From Sphingomonas astaxanthinifaciens DSM 22298 (GTDB lineage Bacteria; Pseudomonadota; Alphaproteobacteria; Sphingomonadales; Sphingomonadaceae), in NCBI RefSeq assembly GCF_000711715.1, contig NZ_JONN01000001.1, forward strand, positions 1,612,001 to 1,676,000: a DNA stretch of 64,000 bases. The letters run 5' to 3'. The position numbers were made by a program, and so were the translations under genes. Below the pieces are notes generated by a model that was given only the letters and a program-made list of their open reading frames with translations, did not search any database and was not told where the DNA came from. Every line of letters starts with the position of its first letter. Within the stretch, counting starts at the first letter, position 1. Positions 32,218-41,420 of the stretch are shown piece by piece.

Positions 32218-33591
32218 CTAGTCGAACAGGTTCGGCTGGGGGGCGACATAGGGACGCCGGCCGCTTCGCTCAACCTTGGCCGCGGGCGGCGGCGGGGGCG
32301 GTCCCTCGCCGGCCTGGGCCGCGACCTCGCCGTCGCCGAAGTGGAGCCGGAGGCTGCCGGCGGCGAGCGCGTCGGCGGATCTGGTCAGGGTCCGGCCGTC
32401 GGCGGCGGCGGTGACCCGGACGAAGCCCCGGCCAAGCGGGCGATCGGGATGGACGATCGGCAGCATCCGCGCGGCCGCGTCGAGCTTGTCGGACAATCGG
32501 TCGAGCTTCTGGCGGAGGAGGTCGGGACGAAGCCGGGCGGCAGTGAGGTTCATCACCGCCTCGGCCTTGTGGGCACGCGCGGCGAGGCCGCGGGGCAGCC
32601 GCTCGCCCACCTCGTCGAGCTTCTGGCGCTTGGGACCCAGCAGATGGTCGGCGGCGGGCCAGCGCGAGGTGGTGAGCGTGAGCCGTTCGCGGGCATCGCC
32701 GGCCCGCCGCGTCAGGCAGCGGCGCGAGCGCGCATTGAGCTCGTCGAGGAAGCCGAGCAGCTCGGCCCGGACGGGCACCGCAAGCTCGGCGGCCGCGGTC
32801 GGGGTCGGCGCGCGCAGGTCGGCGGCATGGTCGATCAGCGTGGTGTCGGTCTCGTGGCCGACCGCGCTGATCACCGGGATCGGGCTTTCGGCGACCGCGC
32901 GGACGACCTCTTCCTCGTTGAAGGCCCAGAGGTCCTCGATCGATCCGCCGCCGCGCGCGACGATCAGCAGGTCGGGGACCTCGGCGAGCCCGGCCATCCC
33001 GCGGATCGCGGCGGCGACCTTGGCCGCCGCCCCCTCGCCCTGGACGGGGACGGGCCAGACGATGACCCGGGTCGGACAGCGATCCTCGAGCCGGTGAAGG
33101 ATGTCGCGGATGACCGCGCCGGTGGGCGAGGTCACGACCCCGATCAGCGGGGGGAGGAACGGCAGCGGCCGCTTGCGCTGCGCGTCGAACAGCCCCTCGG
33201 CGGCGAGCGCCTTCCGCCGCCGCTCGAGCAGCGCCATCAGCGCTCCTTCGCCGGCCAGCTCCATCCGCTCGACCACGACCTGATATTTGGAGCGGCCCGG
33301 ATAGGTGGTCATCTTGCCGGTCGCGATGACCTCGGCGCCGTCCTCGGGGCGGAAGGCGAGATTGCCCGCCTGCCCGCGCCAGATGACCGCGTCGATGCAG
33401 GCGCTGTCGTCCTTCAGGGTGAAATAGCAATGGCCCGAGCTGTGCCGCTTCCAGCCCGAGATCTCGCCGCGCACGCGGATCCGCCCGAACCGGTCCTCGA
33501 CCGTCCGCTTGACCGCCTGCGCAAGCTCGCCGACCGACAGCGGCGGCGAATTGTCGCCTTGCCTTCCCTCCGCTAGGAGACCGGCGGGCAT
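32218..33591 (-). CDS. xseA: Exodeoxyribonuclease VII large subunit
   Basis: A 457-residue XseA, which with XseB degrades single-stranded DNA. The N-terminal OB fold begins at [21 protein letters not shown]. The catalytic domain shows [31 protein letters not shown] and [16 protein letters not shown] Pro-rich linker (PPPPPP) precedes the C-terminus. The preferred ATG at 33591 has GGAAGAG 6 nt upstream. An alternative ATG at 33606 adds five residues. The start overlaps head to head with purD in a shared CATG. xseB is not in the window. Confidence 0.95.
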   Translation of the reverse strand: MPAGLLAEGRQGDNSPPLSVGELAQAVKRTVEDRFGRIRVRGEISGWKRHSSGHCYFTLKDDSACIDAVIWRGQAGNLAFRPEDGAEVIATGKMTTYPGRSKYQVVVERMELAGEGALMALLERRRKALAAEGLFDAQRKRPLPFLPPLIGVVTSPTGAVIRDILHRLEDRCPTRVIVWPVPVQGEGAAAKVAAAIRGMAGLAEVPDLLIVARGGGSIEDLWAFNEEEVVRAVAESPIPVISAVGHETDTTLIDHAADLRAPTPTAAAELAVPVRAELLGFLDELNARSRRCLTRRAGDARERLTLTTSRWPAADHLLGPKRQKLDEVGERLPRGLAARAHKAEAVMNLTAARLRPDLLRQKLDRLSDKLDAAARMLPIVHPDRPLGRGFVRVTAAADGRTLTRSADALAAGSLRLHFGDGEVAAQAGEGPPPPPPAAKVERSGRRPYVAPQPNLFD

Positions 33592-34861
33592 GTCATACTC
33601 TTCCATCAATATCCTGCTGCTGGGCTCGGGCGGACGCGAGGATGCGCTGGCCTGGGGGCTGAGGCAATCGCCAAGCTGCGCCGAGCTCTTCGCCGCGCCG
33701 GGCAATCCGGGGATCGCACGCTGGGCCGAGTGCCTTGCGATCGATCCTTCCGACCCCGCCCAAGTGGTGGCGAGTGCGGTCGCGCGCAACATCGGACTGG
33801 TCGTGGTCGGTCCCGAAGCGCCGCTGGTCGCCGGGGTCGCCGACGCCTGCCGCGCTGCGGGCATTGCGGTGTTCGGACCCGATGCCGCGGCGGCGATGCT
33901 CGAGGGCTCGAAAGGGTTCACCAAGGACCTCTGCCTCGCGGAAGGGATTCCCACCGCGCGCTTCGTGCGGATCGCCGACACCGACGCCGCCCTCGCCGCA
34001 TTGGACGATTTCGGCCTGCCGGTGGTGGTCAAGGCCGACGGCCTGGCCGCGGGCAAGGGGGTCACGGTTGCGATGACCCGCGCCGAAGCCGAGGATGCGG
34101 TCCGCGAGGCCGGCGGCGCGCCGCTGGTGATCGAGGAATTCCTCGAAGGCGAGGAAGCGAGCCTGTTCGCGCTGGTCGATGGCGAGACCGCGATCCCGCT
34201 GGCGAGCGCGCAGGACCACAAGCGCGTCGGCGAGGGTGACACCGGCCCCAATACCGGGGGAATGGGGGCTTATTCCCCAGCCCCGGTCTTGACCCCCGAG
34301 CTCGAGGCGCGGGCGATGGAGGAAATCGTGCGCCCGACCGCGCGGGCGATGGCGCGCGCGGGAACGCCTTTCTCGGGTCTGCTTTATGCCGGGCTCATGC
34401 TGACCGCCGAAGGCCCCAAGCTGATCGAATATAACGTCCGGTTCGGCGATCCCGAATGCGAGGCGATCGTGCCGCGGCTGAAGGGCGACCTCGCCGCCTT
34501 GCTGCTGAGCGTCGCCGAGGGCCGGCTGGGCGAGGTCGTGCCAGAGCTCTCCGACCAGCACAGCATGACCGTGATCCTCGCCGCCGAGGGCTATCCGGGC
34601 ACGCCGAAGAAGGGCGGGACCATCGACGCAATCGAGGCCGCCGAGCGGGTGCCGGGCGTCACCGTCTTCCATGCCGGGACCGCGCGCCATGCGTCGGGTG
34701 CCCTGCTGTCGGTCGGCGGACGGGTGCTGGCGGTGACGGCGCTCGGCGACACGCTCGCCGAAGCCCGGGCGCGGGCCTATCAGGCGGTCGACGCGATCGA
34801 CTTCGCCGACGGCTTCCATCGCCGCGACATCGGCTGGCGCGAACTGGAGCGGCGGCCATGA
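33590..34861 (+). CDS. purD: Phosphoribosylamine-glycine ligase (GAR synthetase)
   Basis: A 423-residue PurD, which joins glycine to phosphoribosylamine in purine synthesis. It has an ATP-grasp fold: [12 protein letters not shown] at the N-terminus, [46 protein letters not shown], and [12 protein letters not shown] for metal binding. The GGREH motif normally seen near the start reads GGRED here. AGGAG at 33575-33579 supports the ATG at 33590, although the usual N-terminus would begin about six residues later. The stop TGA overlaps the next start (ATGA). Confidence 0.95.
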   Translation: MSYSSINILLLGSGGREDALAWGLRQSPSCAELFAAPGNPGIARWAECLAIDPSDPAQVVASAVARNIGLVVVGPEAPLVAGVADACRAAGIAVFGPDAAAAMLEGSKGFTKDLCLAEGIPTARFVRIADTDAALAALDDFGLPVVVKADGLAAGKGVTVAMTRAEAEDAVREAGGAPLVIEEFLEGEEASLFALVDGETAIPLASAQDHKRVGEGDTGPNTGGMGAYSPAPVLTPELEARAMEEIVRPTARAMARAGTPFSGLLYAGLMLTAEGPKLIEYNVRFGDPECEAIVPRLKGDLAALLLSVAEGRLGEVVPELSDQHSMTVILAAEGYPGTPKKGGTIDAIEAAERVPGVTVFHAGTARHASGALLSVGGRVLAVTALGDTLAEARARAYQAVDAIDFADGFHRRDIGWRELERRP

Positions 34862-35196
34862 ACCGCAGGCTCGGGCTGCTGGCCGGCGCGCTTGCCTCGA
34901 TCGGGGTGGCCGAACTCTATCATGGGCCGCTGGGCGCGTCGGACGACCTCAAGGCCAAGGTCGAGGCCCATGCCCGCAACCTGCTCGATTATTACGAGCT
35001 GCCGCAGGTGACGGCGCGGATGGACGAGAGCCCGCGCAGCCGCCGGCTGATCCTCAAGGGGCCGGCCGACGATTTCCAGCGCCGCGCGCTGGTCGAGAAG
35101 ATCGGGCAATTGCCCGGCGTCAACGAGGTCCGCTGGGACCCGTCGAGCCCGGTGGTCGATTACTGGGCCGAGCGCCGCCGGAGCCAGCCGCAATGA
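34858..35196 (+). CDS. Hypothetical protein with an N-terminal anchor and BON-like region
   Basis: A 112-residue protein translationally coupled to purD by ATGA. The first 18 residues are mildly hydrophobic. The remaining region, with VTARMDESPRSRRLILKGPADDFQRRALVEKI and PGVNEVRW, has the alternating strand-helix pattern and the P-G-V-x-x-V ending of BON-like phospholipid-binding domains. That resemblance is weak and is my inference. It also overlaps the next short ORF by 4 bp. Confidence 0.6.
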   Translation: MNRRLGLLAGALASIGVAELYHGPLGASDDLKAKVEAHARNLLDYYELPQVTARMDESPRSRRLILKGPADDFQRRALVEKIGQLPGVNEVRWDPSSPVVDYWAERRRSQPQ

Positions 35197-35327
35197 TCCC
35201 GACCATTCCCCTGTTCGTCGAGGCCGCCCTGCTGGCGCTGGCCGGCTATGGCCTCGGCCTCTTCATCGCCTTTCTCGCCGAGCTTCACCGCCGGCGCCAA
35301 TCCCGAGCATGGAATGAGTGGGAATGA
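35193..35327 (+). CDS. 44-residue single-span membrane peptide
   Basis: A very short ORF linked to both neighbours by ATGA overlaps: its ATG uses the stop of the 34858 gene, and its TGA overlaps the ATG at 35324. The product has one hydrophobic helix (FVEAALLALAGYGLGLFIAF, residues 8-27) and then a basic tail (HRRRQSRAW), predicting a cytoplasmic C-terminus. The arrangement argues strongly that it is translated. Its function is unknown. It may act with the next protein, which also has one N-terminal helix. Confidence 0.65.
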   Translation: MIPTIPLFVEAALLALAGYGLGLFIAFLAELHRRRQSRAWNEWE

Positions 35328-35869
35328 CTGAATTGCTGAATGCCTATTGGCCGATGATCCTGGTCGCGGTCGCGATCGGCCTGATCACGGGGCTCATCGT
35401 CTTCCGCCGGCCCAAGCAGCGCGTGACGCTGAGCAAGAGCGACGCGCCGGTGCGCCCGCACATGGCGGCGGTGACCGAGGAGCGTGCGGTCCCCCAGCCC
35501 CGGCTCGCTGACCACGACGGCGGCGGCGAGGGCGAGGGTTTCGCCGACGGGCTGGCGGCGGCAGCGAGCGACGTCACCGGCCAGGTGATCGGTGCGCCCG
35601 TCCACTCGAACCTGCCGGGCAGCCATGGCGTGCCCGACGACCTCCAGCGGATGAAGGGCGTCGGCCCCAAGCTCGTCGCGCTGCTCAATGCGCGCGGGAT
35701 CAGCCGCTTCGAGCAGATCGCCGCCATGAGCCCCTCGGACGTCGAAGCGCTCGACGCCGATCTTGGCGCCTTCAAGGGCCGCCTGACCCGCGACCGCGTG
35801 GTCGAGCAGGCTGCGTACCTCGCCCGCGGCGACCAGGCCGGCTACGAACGCGAGTTCGGCAAGCTGTAA
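35324..35869 (+). CDS. Membrane-anchored helix-hairpin-helix domain protein
   Basis: A 181-residue protein with one N-terminal transmembrane helix (about 10-27), a charged and Gly/Ala-rich linker, and a C-terminal helix-hairpin-helix region (from DDLQRMKGVGPKLVALLNARGI to the C-terminal YEREFGKL). This type is frequent in alphaproteobacteria and resembles a domain sometimes attached to L21-like proteins or NADH dehydrogenase relatives. DNA or RNA contact is suggested by KGVGPKL but not shown. The ATG at 35324 is chosen for its ATGA overlap over the GTG at 35318. Confidence 0.75.
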   Translation: MTELLNAYWPMILVAVAIGLITGLIVFRRPKQRVTLSKSDAPVRPHMAAVTEERAVPQPRLADHDGGGEGEGFADGLAAAASDVTGQVIGAPVHSNLPGSHGVPDDLQRMKGVGPKLVALLNARGISRFEQIAAMSPSDVEALDADLGAFKGRLTRDRVVEQAAYLARGDQAGYEREFGKL

Positions 35870-35922
35870 CCGGCGTGCCGCAATCGCCTGCGATGTGGAG
35901 GCGAGGCGACCGGGAGTGAGCG

Positions 35923-37083
35923 ATGCAGCGGCGTGAATTGCTGGGATTGCTGGGGGCAAGCGGCCTCTGCGCATTGGTCGCGCCGCAAGTCCTCACGGCC
36001 CAGGGCACGGGCGTCCTCGTCAGCAGGATTGCGCTGGTGGGTTCGCGCGTCATCGTCGCCGTCACCATCGACGGGTCCGAGCCCTACCCCTTCCTCCTCG
36101 ATACCGGCGGTTTTCTCAGCTTCATCGATGACGCGCTGGCCAAATCGCTGAAGCTGTCACAGCGGGGCATGGTCGACGGCAGCGGGGTCGGGGGCCGCGC
36201 GACCCTGCCGCTCTACCTTGCCCGCAACGTCGTCTTCGGCGGCGGGCTTCGCCAGGACACGGTCGCCTTCGCGGGAATGACCAGCGGCTTTTCGGCCGTT
36301 CGGGGGGCGCTGGCCGCCGGGGTGATGACCGCGCTCGACAGCGATCTCGATTTCGAGGCCGGCGAGTGGCGCCTTTATCCGGGCGGGCGGGCGACGCGCA
36401 GCGGCTTCATCCGCATGGCGAAGGGCATCGACGGCGGCGGCGGCGGCCGCAACGGGTCGCCGCGCCTGTTCGGCGACGCGGAGGTCAATGGCCGCACCCT
36501 GCGTTTCCTGCTCGACACCGGCGCGCCGAGCGGGCTCAGCCTGACGCGCAACGCCGCCCGAAGCCTCGGGCTGTGGACCGACGAGCGGCCCTATGCGCCG
36601 CTCAGGACCAGCGGCATCGGCGGTCAGGGCGGGATCGGGCGCCTCGTCCGGTCCGAACGTATTGCCTTCGCGGGCCGGACCTTCGAGCGGCCGGTGATCC
36701 TTCTTCGCGACGACAATAGCGGGGCGGGCGGCAGGATCGACGGGGTGATCGGGCTCGACCTGCTGCGCGGGTTCAACCTCTCGACCGACGTCAAGGCCGG
36801 CGACGTCTGGTTGCAGCCGCTTGCGGGCTTCGCGCTGGCCGACCGCTACGGCCTGTCCGGCCTGTGGCTCGACGAAAAGGGCGGCGAGGTCGTCGTTGCC
36901 GATGTCGGCACCGGCAGCCCCGCGAAACAGGCGGGGATCGCGGTGGGCGACCGGCTGGTCGGCGGCACGCTGCCGGAGATGGTGCGGCGGATCACCGGGC
37001 GGCCCGGCACGCCGGTCACCCTGTCGGTTCGGCGCGGCGGCGCGACGCGGGACGTGTCGTTCGTGCTGGCGGAATTTCTCTAG
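35923..37083 (+). CDS. Exported retropepsin-like aspartic protease with PDZ domain
   Basis: A 386-residue protein with an RR-containing signal sequence (MQRRELLG, about 1-28). Two aspartic-protease half-sites are present: FLLDTGG (Asp60) and FLLDTGAPSG (Asp198), each followed by the hydrophobic-Gly segment expected for the fold (GVIGLDLL near residue 275). So a two-lobed active site could form within one chain. A C-terminal PDZ domain (about 300-386) shows SPAKQAGIAVGDRLV. It is probably a periplasmic protease or peptide-binding protein. The gene stands alone between the HHH gene and the convergent J-domain gene. Confidence 0.82.
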   Translation: MQRRELLGLLGASGLCALVAPQVLTAQGTGVLVSRIALVGSRVIVAVTIDGSEPYPFLLDTGGFLSFIDDALAKSLKLSQRGMVDGSGVGGRATLPLYLARNVVFGGGLRQDTVAFAGMTSGFSAVRGALAAGVMTALDSDLDFEAGEWRLYPGGRATRSGFIRMAKGIDGGGGGRNGSPRLFGDAEVNGRTLRFLLDTGAPSGLSLTRNAARSLGLWTDERPYAPLRTSGIGGQGGIGRLVRSERIAFAGRTFERPVILLRDDNSGAGGRIDGVIGLDLLRGFNLSTDVKAGDVWLQPLAGFALADRYGLSGLWLDEKGGEVVVADVGTGSPAKQAGIAVGDRLVGGTLPEMVRRITGRPGTPVTLSVRRGGATRDVSFVLAEFL

Positions 37084-37096
37084 GGGGCGACGCACC

Positions 37097-37651
37097 TCAG
37101 CGCGCGGTTGTCGTCTTGTCCTGCCCGTTTCCGGGCTCATCCCCGCACGCCGGATCCCTTGCCCGCTCCGGTCCGGCGCATGCCGCCGCGCCCGCCTTGG
37201 CCATGGCCGCCTGCGCCGCCGCAATCTCCTCGGGGGTCATGGCGGGCGGGGTGGCCGAGGTCATGGCGAAGGTCGCGAGCGTGACCGCCAGGGCGGCGCC
37301 GAGGATCGCAACGCGGACCCGTGCGGGTGCGGGCTCGGGCTCGGGCATGACGACGAAGGTCGGGCGCGCGCTCGGGGTCGGTCGGTGGACCCGGGTGGTC
37401 CGCTGGCGGTAGGGGCTGTTCGAGCGGGGCCGTGGCGGACGCCGGCTGCGGTCGTAGTCGGCGCGGCGCTCGTCGCTCGACAGGCAGGCATAGGCCTGGT
37501 TGATCGCGATCGCCTTGGCCGCCGCCTCGTCGGTCGCGTTCACGTCGGGATGGTAACGGCGCATGAGGGTGCGGTAGGCCATGCGGATGGCGGCACCGTC
37601 CGCATCCTCGCCGACGCCGAGGATCGCATAATAGTCGGGAGCAGCCTCCAC
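37097..37651 (-). CDS. Membrane-anchored J-domain protein
   Basis: A protein of about 184 residues with an N-terminal J domain (DYYAILGVGEDAD to YDRSRR) containing the HPD motif (RRYHPDVN) needed to stimulate DnaK. A basic, Pro-rich linker follows, then one transmembrane helix (VAILGAALAVTLATF) and a short tail with two cysteines. It probably recruits Hsp70 at the inner membrane. The start is uncertain. GTG at 37651 with ACAGGGG upstream is preferred. A TTG at 37696 would add 15 residues of unlike composition and reach into the region before the hppA terminator. Confidence 0.75.
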   Translation of the reverse strand: MEAAPDYYAILGVGEDADGAAIRMAYRTLMRRYHPDVNATDEAAAKAIAINQAYACLSSDERRADYDRSRRPPRPRSNSPYRQRTTRVHRPTPSARPTFVVMPEPEPAPARVRVAILGAALAVTLATFAMTSATPPAMTPEEIAAAQAAMAKAGAAACAGPERARDPACGDEPGNGQDKTTTAR

Positions 37652-37701
37652 GCCCCTGTCATAGAGGGTGCGGCAAGTCCCGACAACGCCGCCCAAAAGG
37701 T

Positions 37702-37733
37702 AAGGCCCCGCCGGCGGGTGCCGACGGGGCCTT
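37702..37733 (-). terminator. Terminator hairpin after hppA
   Basis: AAGGCCCCG (37702-37710) pairs exactly with CGGGGCCTT (37725-37733). On the minus strand it lies 22 nt after the hppA stop and is followed by TACCTTTTGG. No comparable signal is needed for the convergent direction. Confidence 0.7.
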
Positions 37734-37755
37734 CCTGTGTTCGGACTGGCTCCGA

Positions 37756-39891
37756 TCAGCCGGCGGCGAGCGCCGCCAGCAGGAGCAGGGCCACGATGTT
37801 GGTGATCTTGATCATCGGATTGACGGCCGGACCGGCGGTATCCTTGTAGGGATCACCGACGGTGTCGCCGGTGACCGCCGCCTTGTGGGCCTCGGACCCC
37901 TTGCCGCCGTAATTACCGTCTTCGATATACTTCTTGGCATTGTCCCACGCGCCGCCGCCCGAGGTCATCGAGATGGCGACGAACAGGCCCGAGACGATCA
38001 CGCCCAGGAGCATCGCGCCCAGCGCCGCGAAGCCCTGGGCCTGCCCCGCGACCGCGGTCACGATAAAGTAGACCGCGACCGGCGAGAGCACCGGCAGCAG
38101 CGAGGGGATGATCATCTCCTTGATCGCCGCCTTGGTGACGATGTCGACGGTGCGGGCATAGTTGGGACGGCTGGTGCCGGCCATGATCCCGCTGTCGGCG
38201 CGGAACTGCTCGCGGACGTCCTCGACCACGCTGCCCGCCGCCCGGCCGACCGCGGTCATGCCGAAGGCGCCGAACAGATAGGGCAGGAGCGCGCCGAGCA
38301 GCAGGCCGACGATCACGTACGGATTGCTGAGCGTGAAATCGACCTGCAGGTTCGGGAAGTAACGCGCAAGGTCGGTGGTGTAGGCCCCGAACAGCACCAG
38401 CGCGGCGAGCGCGGCGGAGCCGATGGCATAGCCCTTGGTCACCGCCTTGGTGGTGTTGCCGACCGCGTCGAGGGCGTCGGTCTTGGTCCGGACGTCGTCG
38501 GGCAGGCCCGCCATTTCGGCGATGCCGCCGGCATTGTCGGTGACCGGACCGTAGGCGTCGAGGGCGACCACCATGCCGGCCAGCGCGAGCAGGCTGGTGG
38601 CGGCGAAGGCGACCCCGATGATGCCCGCGATCTGGAAGGTCGCGACCACCGCGATGACGATGACGAGCGTCGGCAGCGCGGTCGATTCAAGGCTGATCGC
38701 AAGGCCCTGGATGACGTTGGTGCCGTGACCCGTCTCCGAGGCCTTGGCGATCGACTTGACCGGGCGATAGTTGGTCCCGGTGTAATATTCGGTGATCCAG
38801 ACCAAGAGGCCGGTGACGACGAGGCCGATCAGCATGCACCAGAAGAGGTCCATGCCGGTCACCCGATCGATGATCCCGGGCTCGGCGACCGGGCCGACGA
38901 TGCCGCCGCCGATCGCCGCGCTCATGTCGCCGAGCGCATATTGCGTGGCGAGGTAGATGGCGGGGACCGACAGGATCGCGGTGGTCCAGAAGCCCTTGTA
39001 GAGCGCGCCCATGATCGAGCCCGAGCGGCCGAGGCGGACGAGGTAGGTGCCGATGATCGAGGTGATGATGCAGACCCCGCCGACCAGCAGCGGAAGCGCC
39101 ATCAGCGCGCCGAGCATGGGCGAATTGGGGAGCAGCAGCGCGATCGAGACCATGGTCAGGCCGATCGTCACGACATAGGTCTCGAACAGGTCGGCGGCCA
39201 TGCCCGCGCAGTCGCCGACATTGTCGCCGACGTTGTCGGCGATCACCGCCGGGTTGCGGGGATCGTCCTCGGGAATCCCGGCCTCGACCTTGCCGACGAG
39301 GTCGGCGCCGACGTCCGCGGCCTTGGTGAAAATGCCGCCGCCGAGGCGCGCGAAGATCGAGATGAGGCTGGCGCCGAAGGCGAGCGCGGTCAGCGCCTGG
39401 GTGATGGTGTGGAGGTCGGCTTCAACGGCAAGGTCCTTGCCGCCGGGGCCGATCAGATAGCCGTAGATGCCGGCGATCGAGAGGAGGCCGAGGCCGGCGA
39501 CGAGCATGCCAGTGATGGCGCCCGAGCGGAACGCCATGGTGAGGCCGCCCTGCAGCGAAGTGCGCGCGGCTTCCGCGGTGCGGACGTTGGCGCGGACCGA
39601 GATGTTCATGCCGACATAGCCGGCGACGCCCGAGAGGATCGCGCCGAGGAGGAAGCCGGCGGTGCTGAGCCCGCCGAGGGTGAAGAAGATGATGATCGCG
39701 ACGACGACGCCGACGATCCCGATGGTGGTGTACTGGCGGCCGAGATAGGCCTGCGCCCCTTCCTGGATGGCCGAGGCGATATCCTGCATCTTCTGGTTTC
39801 CGGCCGGTGCGCGAAGCACCTGGGCGCTGGTGACGATGCCGTAGAGCACCGCCAAAAGGCCGCAGCCGATGGCAATGAGCACAAGTGTCAT
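37756..39891 (-). CDS. hppA: Membrane-bound H+-translocating pyrophosphatase, K+-independent type
   Basis: A 711-residue polytopic enzyme that couples pyrophosphate hydrolysis to proton pumping. Substrate-binding motifs are complete: [35 protein letters not shown] in the central part (given here as [11 protein letters not shown], then DNVGDNVGD) and [10 protein letters not shown] further on. [10 protein letters not shown] carries lysine where K+-dependent enzymes have alanine, so K+-independent activity is expected. The start at 39891 (MTLVLIAIG) follows a GGGGGA site, and six codons upstream belong to that site. It would help use pyrophosphate released by biosynthesis. Confidence 0.96.
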   Translation of the reverse strand: MTLVLIAIGCGLLAVLYGIVTSAQVLRAPAGNQKMQDIASAIQEGAQAYLGRQYTTIGIVGVVVAIIIFFTLGGLSTAGFLLGAILSGVAGYVGMNISVRANVRTAEAARTSLQGGLTMAFRSGAITGMLVAGLGLLSIAGIYGYLIGPGGKDLAVEADLHTITQALTALAFGASLISIFARLGGGIFTKAADVGADLVGKVEAGIPEDDPRNPAVIADNVGDNVGDCAGMAADLFETYVVTIGLTMVSIALLLPNSPMLGALMALPLLVGGVCIITSIIGTYLVRLGRSGSIMGALYKGFWTTAILSVPAIYLATQYALGDMSAAIGGGIVGPVAEPGIIDRVTGMDLFWCMLIGLVVTGLLVWITEYYTGTNYRPVKSIAKASETGHGTNVIQGLAISLESTALPTLVIVIAVVATFQIAGIIGVAFAATSLLALAGMVVALDAYGPVTDNAGGIAEMAGLPDDVRTKTDALDAVGNTTKAVTKGYAIGSAALAALVLFGAYTTDLARYFPNLQVDFTLSNPYVIVGLLLGALLPYLFGAFGMTAVGRAAGSVVEDVREQFRADSGIMAGTSRPNYARTVDIVTKAAIKEMIIPSLLPVLSPVAVYFIVTAVAGQAQGFAALGAMLLGVIVSGLFVAISMTSGGGAWDNAKKYIEDGNYGGKGSEAHKAAVTGDTVGDPYKDTAGPAVNPMIKITNIVALLLLAALAAG

Positions 39892-39954
39892 TGGTGGATT
39901 TTCCCCCATCTGCGTTTGTCGCAGCGGAGGTTGTAAGGGGCGATTCGGGTCTGT

Positions 39955-40044
39955 CTAGGCCAGCAGAAGGGCGGTGATCCCGCCGCTCAGCAATCCCAGC
40001 AAGGCGATGCTGATCCGCCGCAGGTCAGGATAAGTTATGCTCAT
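39955..40044 (-). CDS. Putative 29-residue membrane peptide downstream of thiL
   Basis: A short ORF starting inside the last codons of thiL (20-bp overlap, different frame) and ending at 39955. The product is a short polar start (MSITYPDLRR) followed by one hydrophobic helix (ISIALLGLLSGGITALLLA). AGGA lies about 10 nt upstream of the ATG. It fills the thiL-hppA gap, which otherwise holds nothing recognisable. The ORF is short enough to arise by chance, so conservation in relatives would be decisive. Confidence 0.35.
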   Translation of the reverse strand: MSITYPDLRRISIALLGLLSGGITALLLA

Positions 40045-40960
40045 AACCGAGGCGTCCTGGAAGCGGCACGGAGCCGAGGTCGTCGACGAGCGCGAAGACC
40101 CCGTTCTTCGTCAGCTCGCCGACGGGGGCGATTGTCACCGAGGACGGTTGAAGAAGGGTTAAGGGCGAAATTCCGGGGTCGAGCGCGACCAGCAGCGCGT
40201 AATCGTCGCCCCCCGTGGCGGCGAACAGGCGCGCCGCGCGATCCTCGCCGCGGGCCGAGACGAAGGCGGGCGAGAGGGGAACACCGGACAGGTCCAGGCG
40301 AAGGCCGCAGCCGCTCGCCTCGGCCAGCCGGCGGGCGTCGAGCAGCAGGCCGTCCGAGACGTCCATCATCGCGCTGGCGTGGGGGGCGAGGATGCGGCCG
40401 GCCGCGAGCAGGGGCTGCGGGCGGCGATAGGCCTCGACCAGCGGTCCGCTCGCCCCCTCATCGTCCCTCAGTTGGGCGAGCCCGGCCACGGCGTCGCCGA
40501 TGGTGCCGATCACCCACAGCCGGTCGCCGGGCGCTCCCCCGGCGCGGCTGGGCACGTTCGCGCCAGCCCGGCCGAGCGCCGTCAGCCCGAGAACCCGCGG
40601 CGCGCCCGCCGGAAGCGCGACCGTGTCGCCGCCGAGCAGGGGCAGGCCGAAGGCGCGGCAGGCCTCGTCGAAGCCGGTGAGGAAGCGCTCTTCCCAGCCG
40701 GGCGTGCCGCCGATGGCGAGCGAGAGCAAAGCCCCGGCCGGGGTCGCCCCTTTGGCCGCGAGGTCGGAGAGGTTCACCGCGGCGAGCTTCCAGCCGACGG
40801 TCTCGGGCGGGTCCTGGCTAAGATAATGGATGCCCTCGACGATGGTGTCGTGGGTCAGGACGAGGTCGCCGAGGAGGGCGACGTCGTCGGCAAGGCCGCG
40901 CGCGGCGGGGTCGCCGGCCAGCCCGCGCAGGCGGGCGAGAAGCGCGGCCTCGGCGCTCAG
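40025..40960 (-). CDS. thiL: Thiamine-monophosphate kinase
   Basis: A 311-residue ThiL, the ATP-dependent kinase that makes thiamine diphosphate. It shows the N-terminal EAALLARLRGLAGD and LADDVALL, LTHDTIVEGIHY, AVNLSDLAAKGATP (Mg/ATP site), GGDTVALP, MMDVSDGLLLD and TGGDDYALL. The reading frame has no ATG, GTG or TTG near the expected N-terminus. The natural start is CTG at 40960, overlapping the nusB stop as CTGA with AAGGA 9 nt upstream. The next usual start (a GTG in AAVNLS) would delete catalytic residues. The gene follows nusB, as in many alphaproteobacteria. Confidence 0.88.
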   Translation of the reverse strand: MSAEAALLARLRGLAGDPAARGLADDVALLGDLVLTHDTIVEGIHYLSQDPPETVGWKLAAVNLSDLAAKGATPAGALLSLAIGGTPGWEERFLTGFDEACRAFGLPLLGGDTVALPAGAPRVLGLTALGRAGANVPSRAGGAPGDRLWVIGTIGDAVAGLAQLRDDEGASGPLVEAYRRPQPLLAAGRILAPHASAMMDVSDGLLLDARRLAEASGCGLRLDLSGVPLSPAFVSARGEDRAARLFAATGGDDYALLVALDPGISPLTLLQPSSVTIAPVGELTKNGVFALVDDLGSVPLPGRLGYEHNLS

Positions 40961-41409
40961 CCGCGCACGTCCTTGGCGACCTTGTCGAGGAGGCCGTTGA
41001 CGAACTTGACCTCCTTCTCGTCGAAGAAGGCGTGGGCGACGTCGAGATATTCGTCGATCACCGTGCCGACGGTGACGTCGGGGCGGGCGATCAGCTCGTA
41101 GGTGCCGGCGCGCAGGATCGCGCGCATCGAGCGGTCGAGCCGCTCGAGCTTCCAGCCGTCGGCGAGCCGCTCGGTGACGGTGCGGTCGATCTCTTCGGCC
41201 CGGGCGGTGACGCCGCGGACGATGTCGTCGAAAAAGTCCATCTCGGCATCGACGAGGGTCGCCTCGTCGATCGTCGCGCCGAAGCGGTGGGCGTGGAATT
41301 CGTGAAGCAGGATCGGGGTGGGCGTGCCCTCCATCTCCTGCTGGTAGAGCGCCTGGACGGCGTTGAGGCGCGCGGCCGAGCGGGCGCGGGATTTCTTCGG
41401 AGCAGCCAT
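40957..41409 (-). CDS. nusB: Transcription antitermination protein NusB
   Basis: A 150-residue NusB, which with NusE (S10) binds boxA RNA for rRNA antitermination. It begins with a basic KKSRARSAARLNAVQALYQ segment (the RNA-binding helix) and continues with the all-helical fold, including ERLDRSMRAILRAGTYEL and the TVIDEYLDVAHAFFDEKEVKFVNGLLDK segment, whose VNGLLD ending is typical. The start ATG is at 41409. Its stop overlaps the proposed CTG start of thiL by 3 bases. Confidence 0.95.
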   Translation of the reverse strand: MAAPKKSRARSAARLNAVQALYQQEMEGTPTPILLHEFHAHRFGATIDEATLVDAEMDFFDDIVRGVTARAEEIDRTVTERLADGWKLERLDRSMRAILRAGTYELIARPDVTVGTVIDEYLDVAHAFFDEKEVKFVNGLLDKVAKDVRG

Positions 41410-41420
41410 GATGAGCGCGC

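Noticed and set aside
35283..35974. Minus-strand frame over the HHH gene
   Set aside because: Shadow of the plus-strand genes, which are linked by ATGA overlaps and carry recognisable domains.
37885..39936. A 683-codon open frame opposite hppA
   Set aside because: Antisense shadow; composition is Asp/Arg/Gly-rich low complexity with no family motifs, while hppA carries all its signatures.
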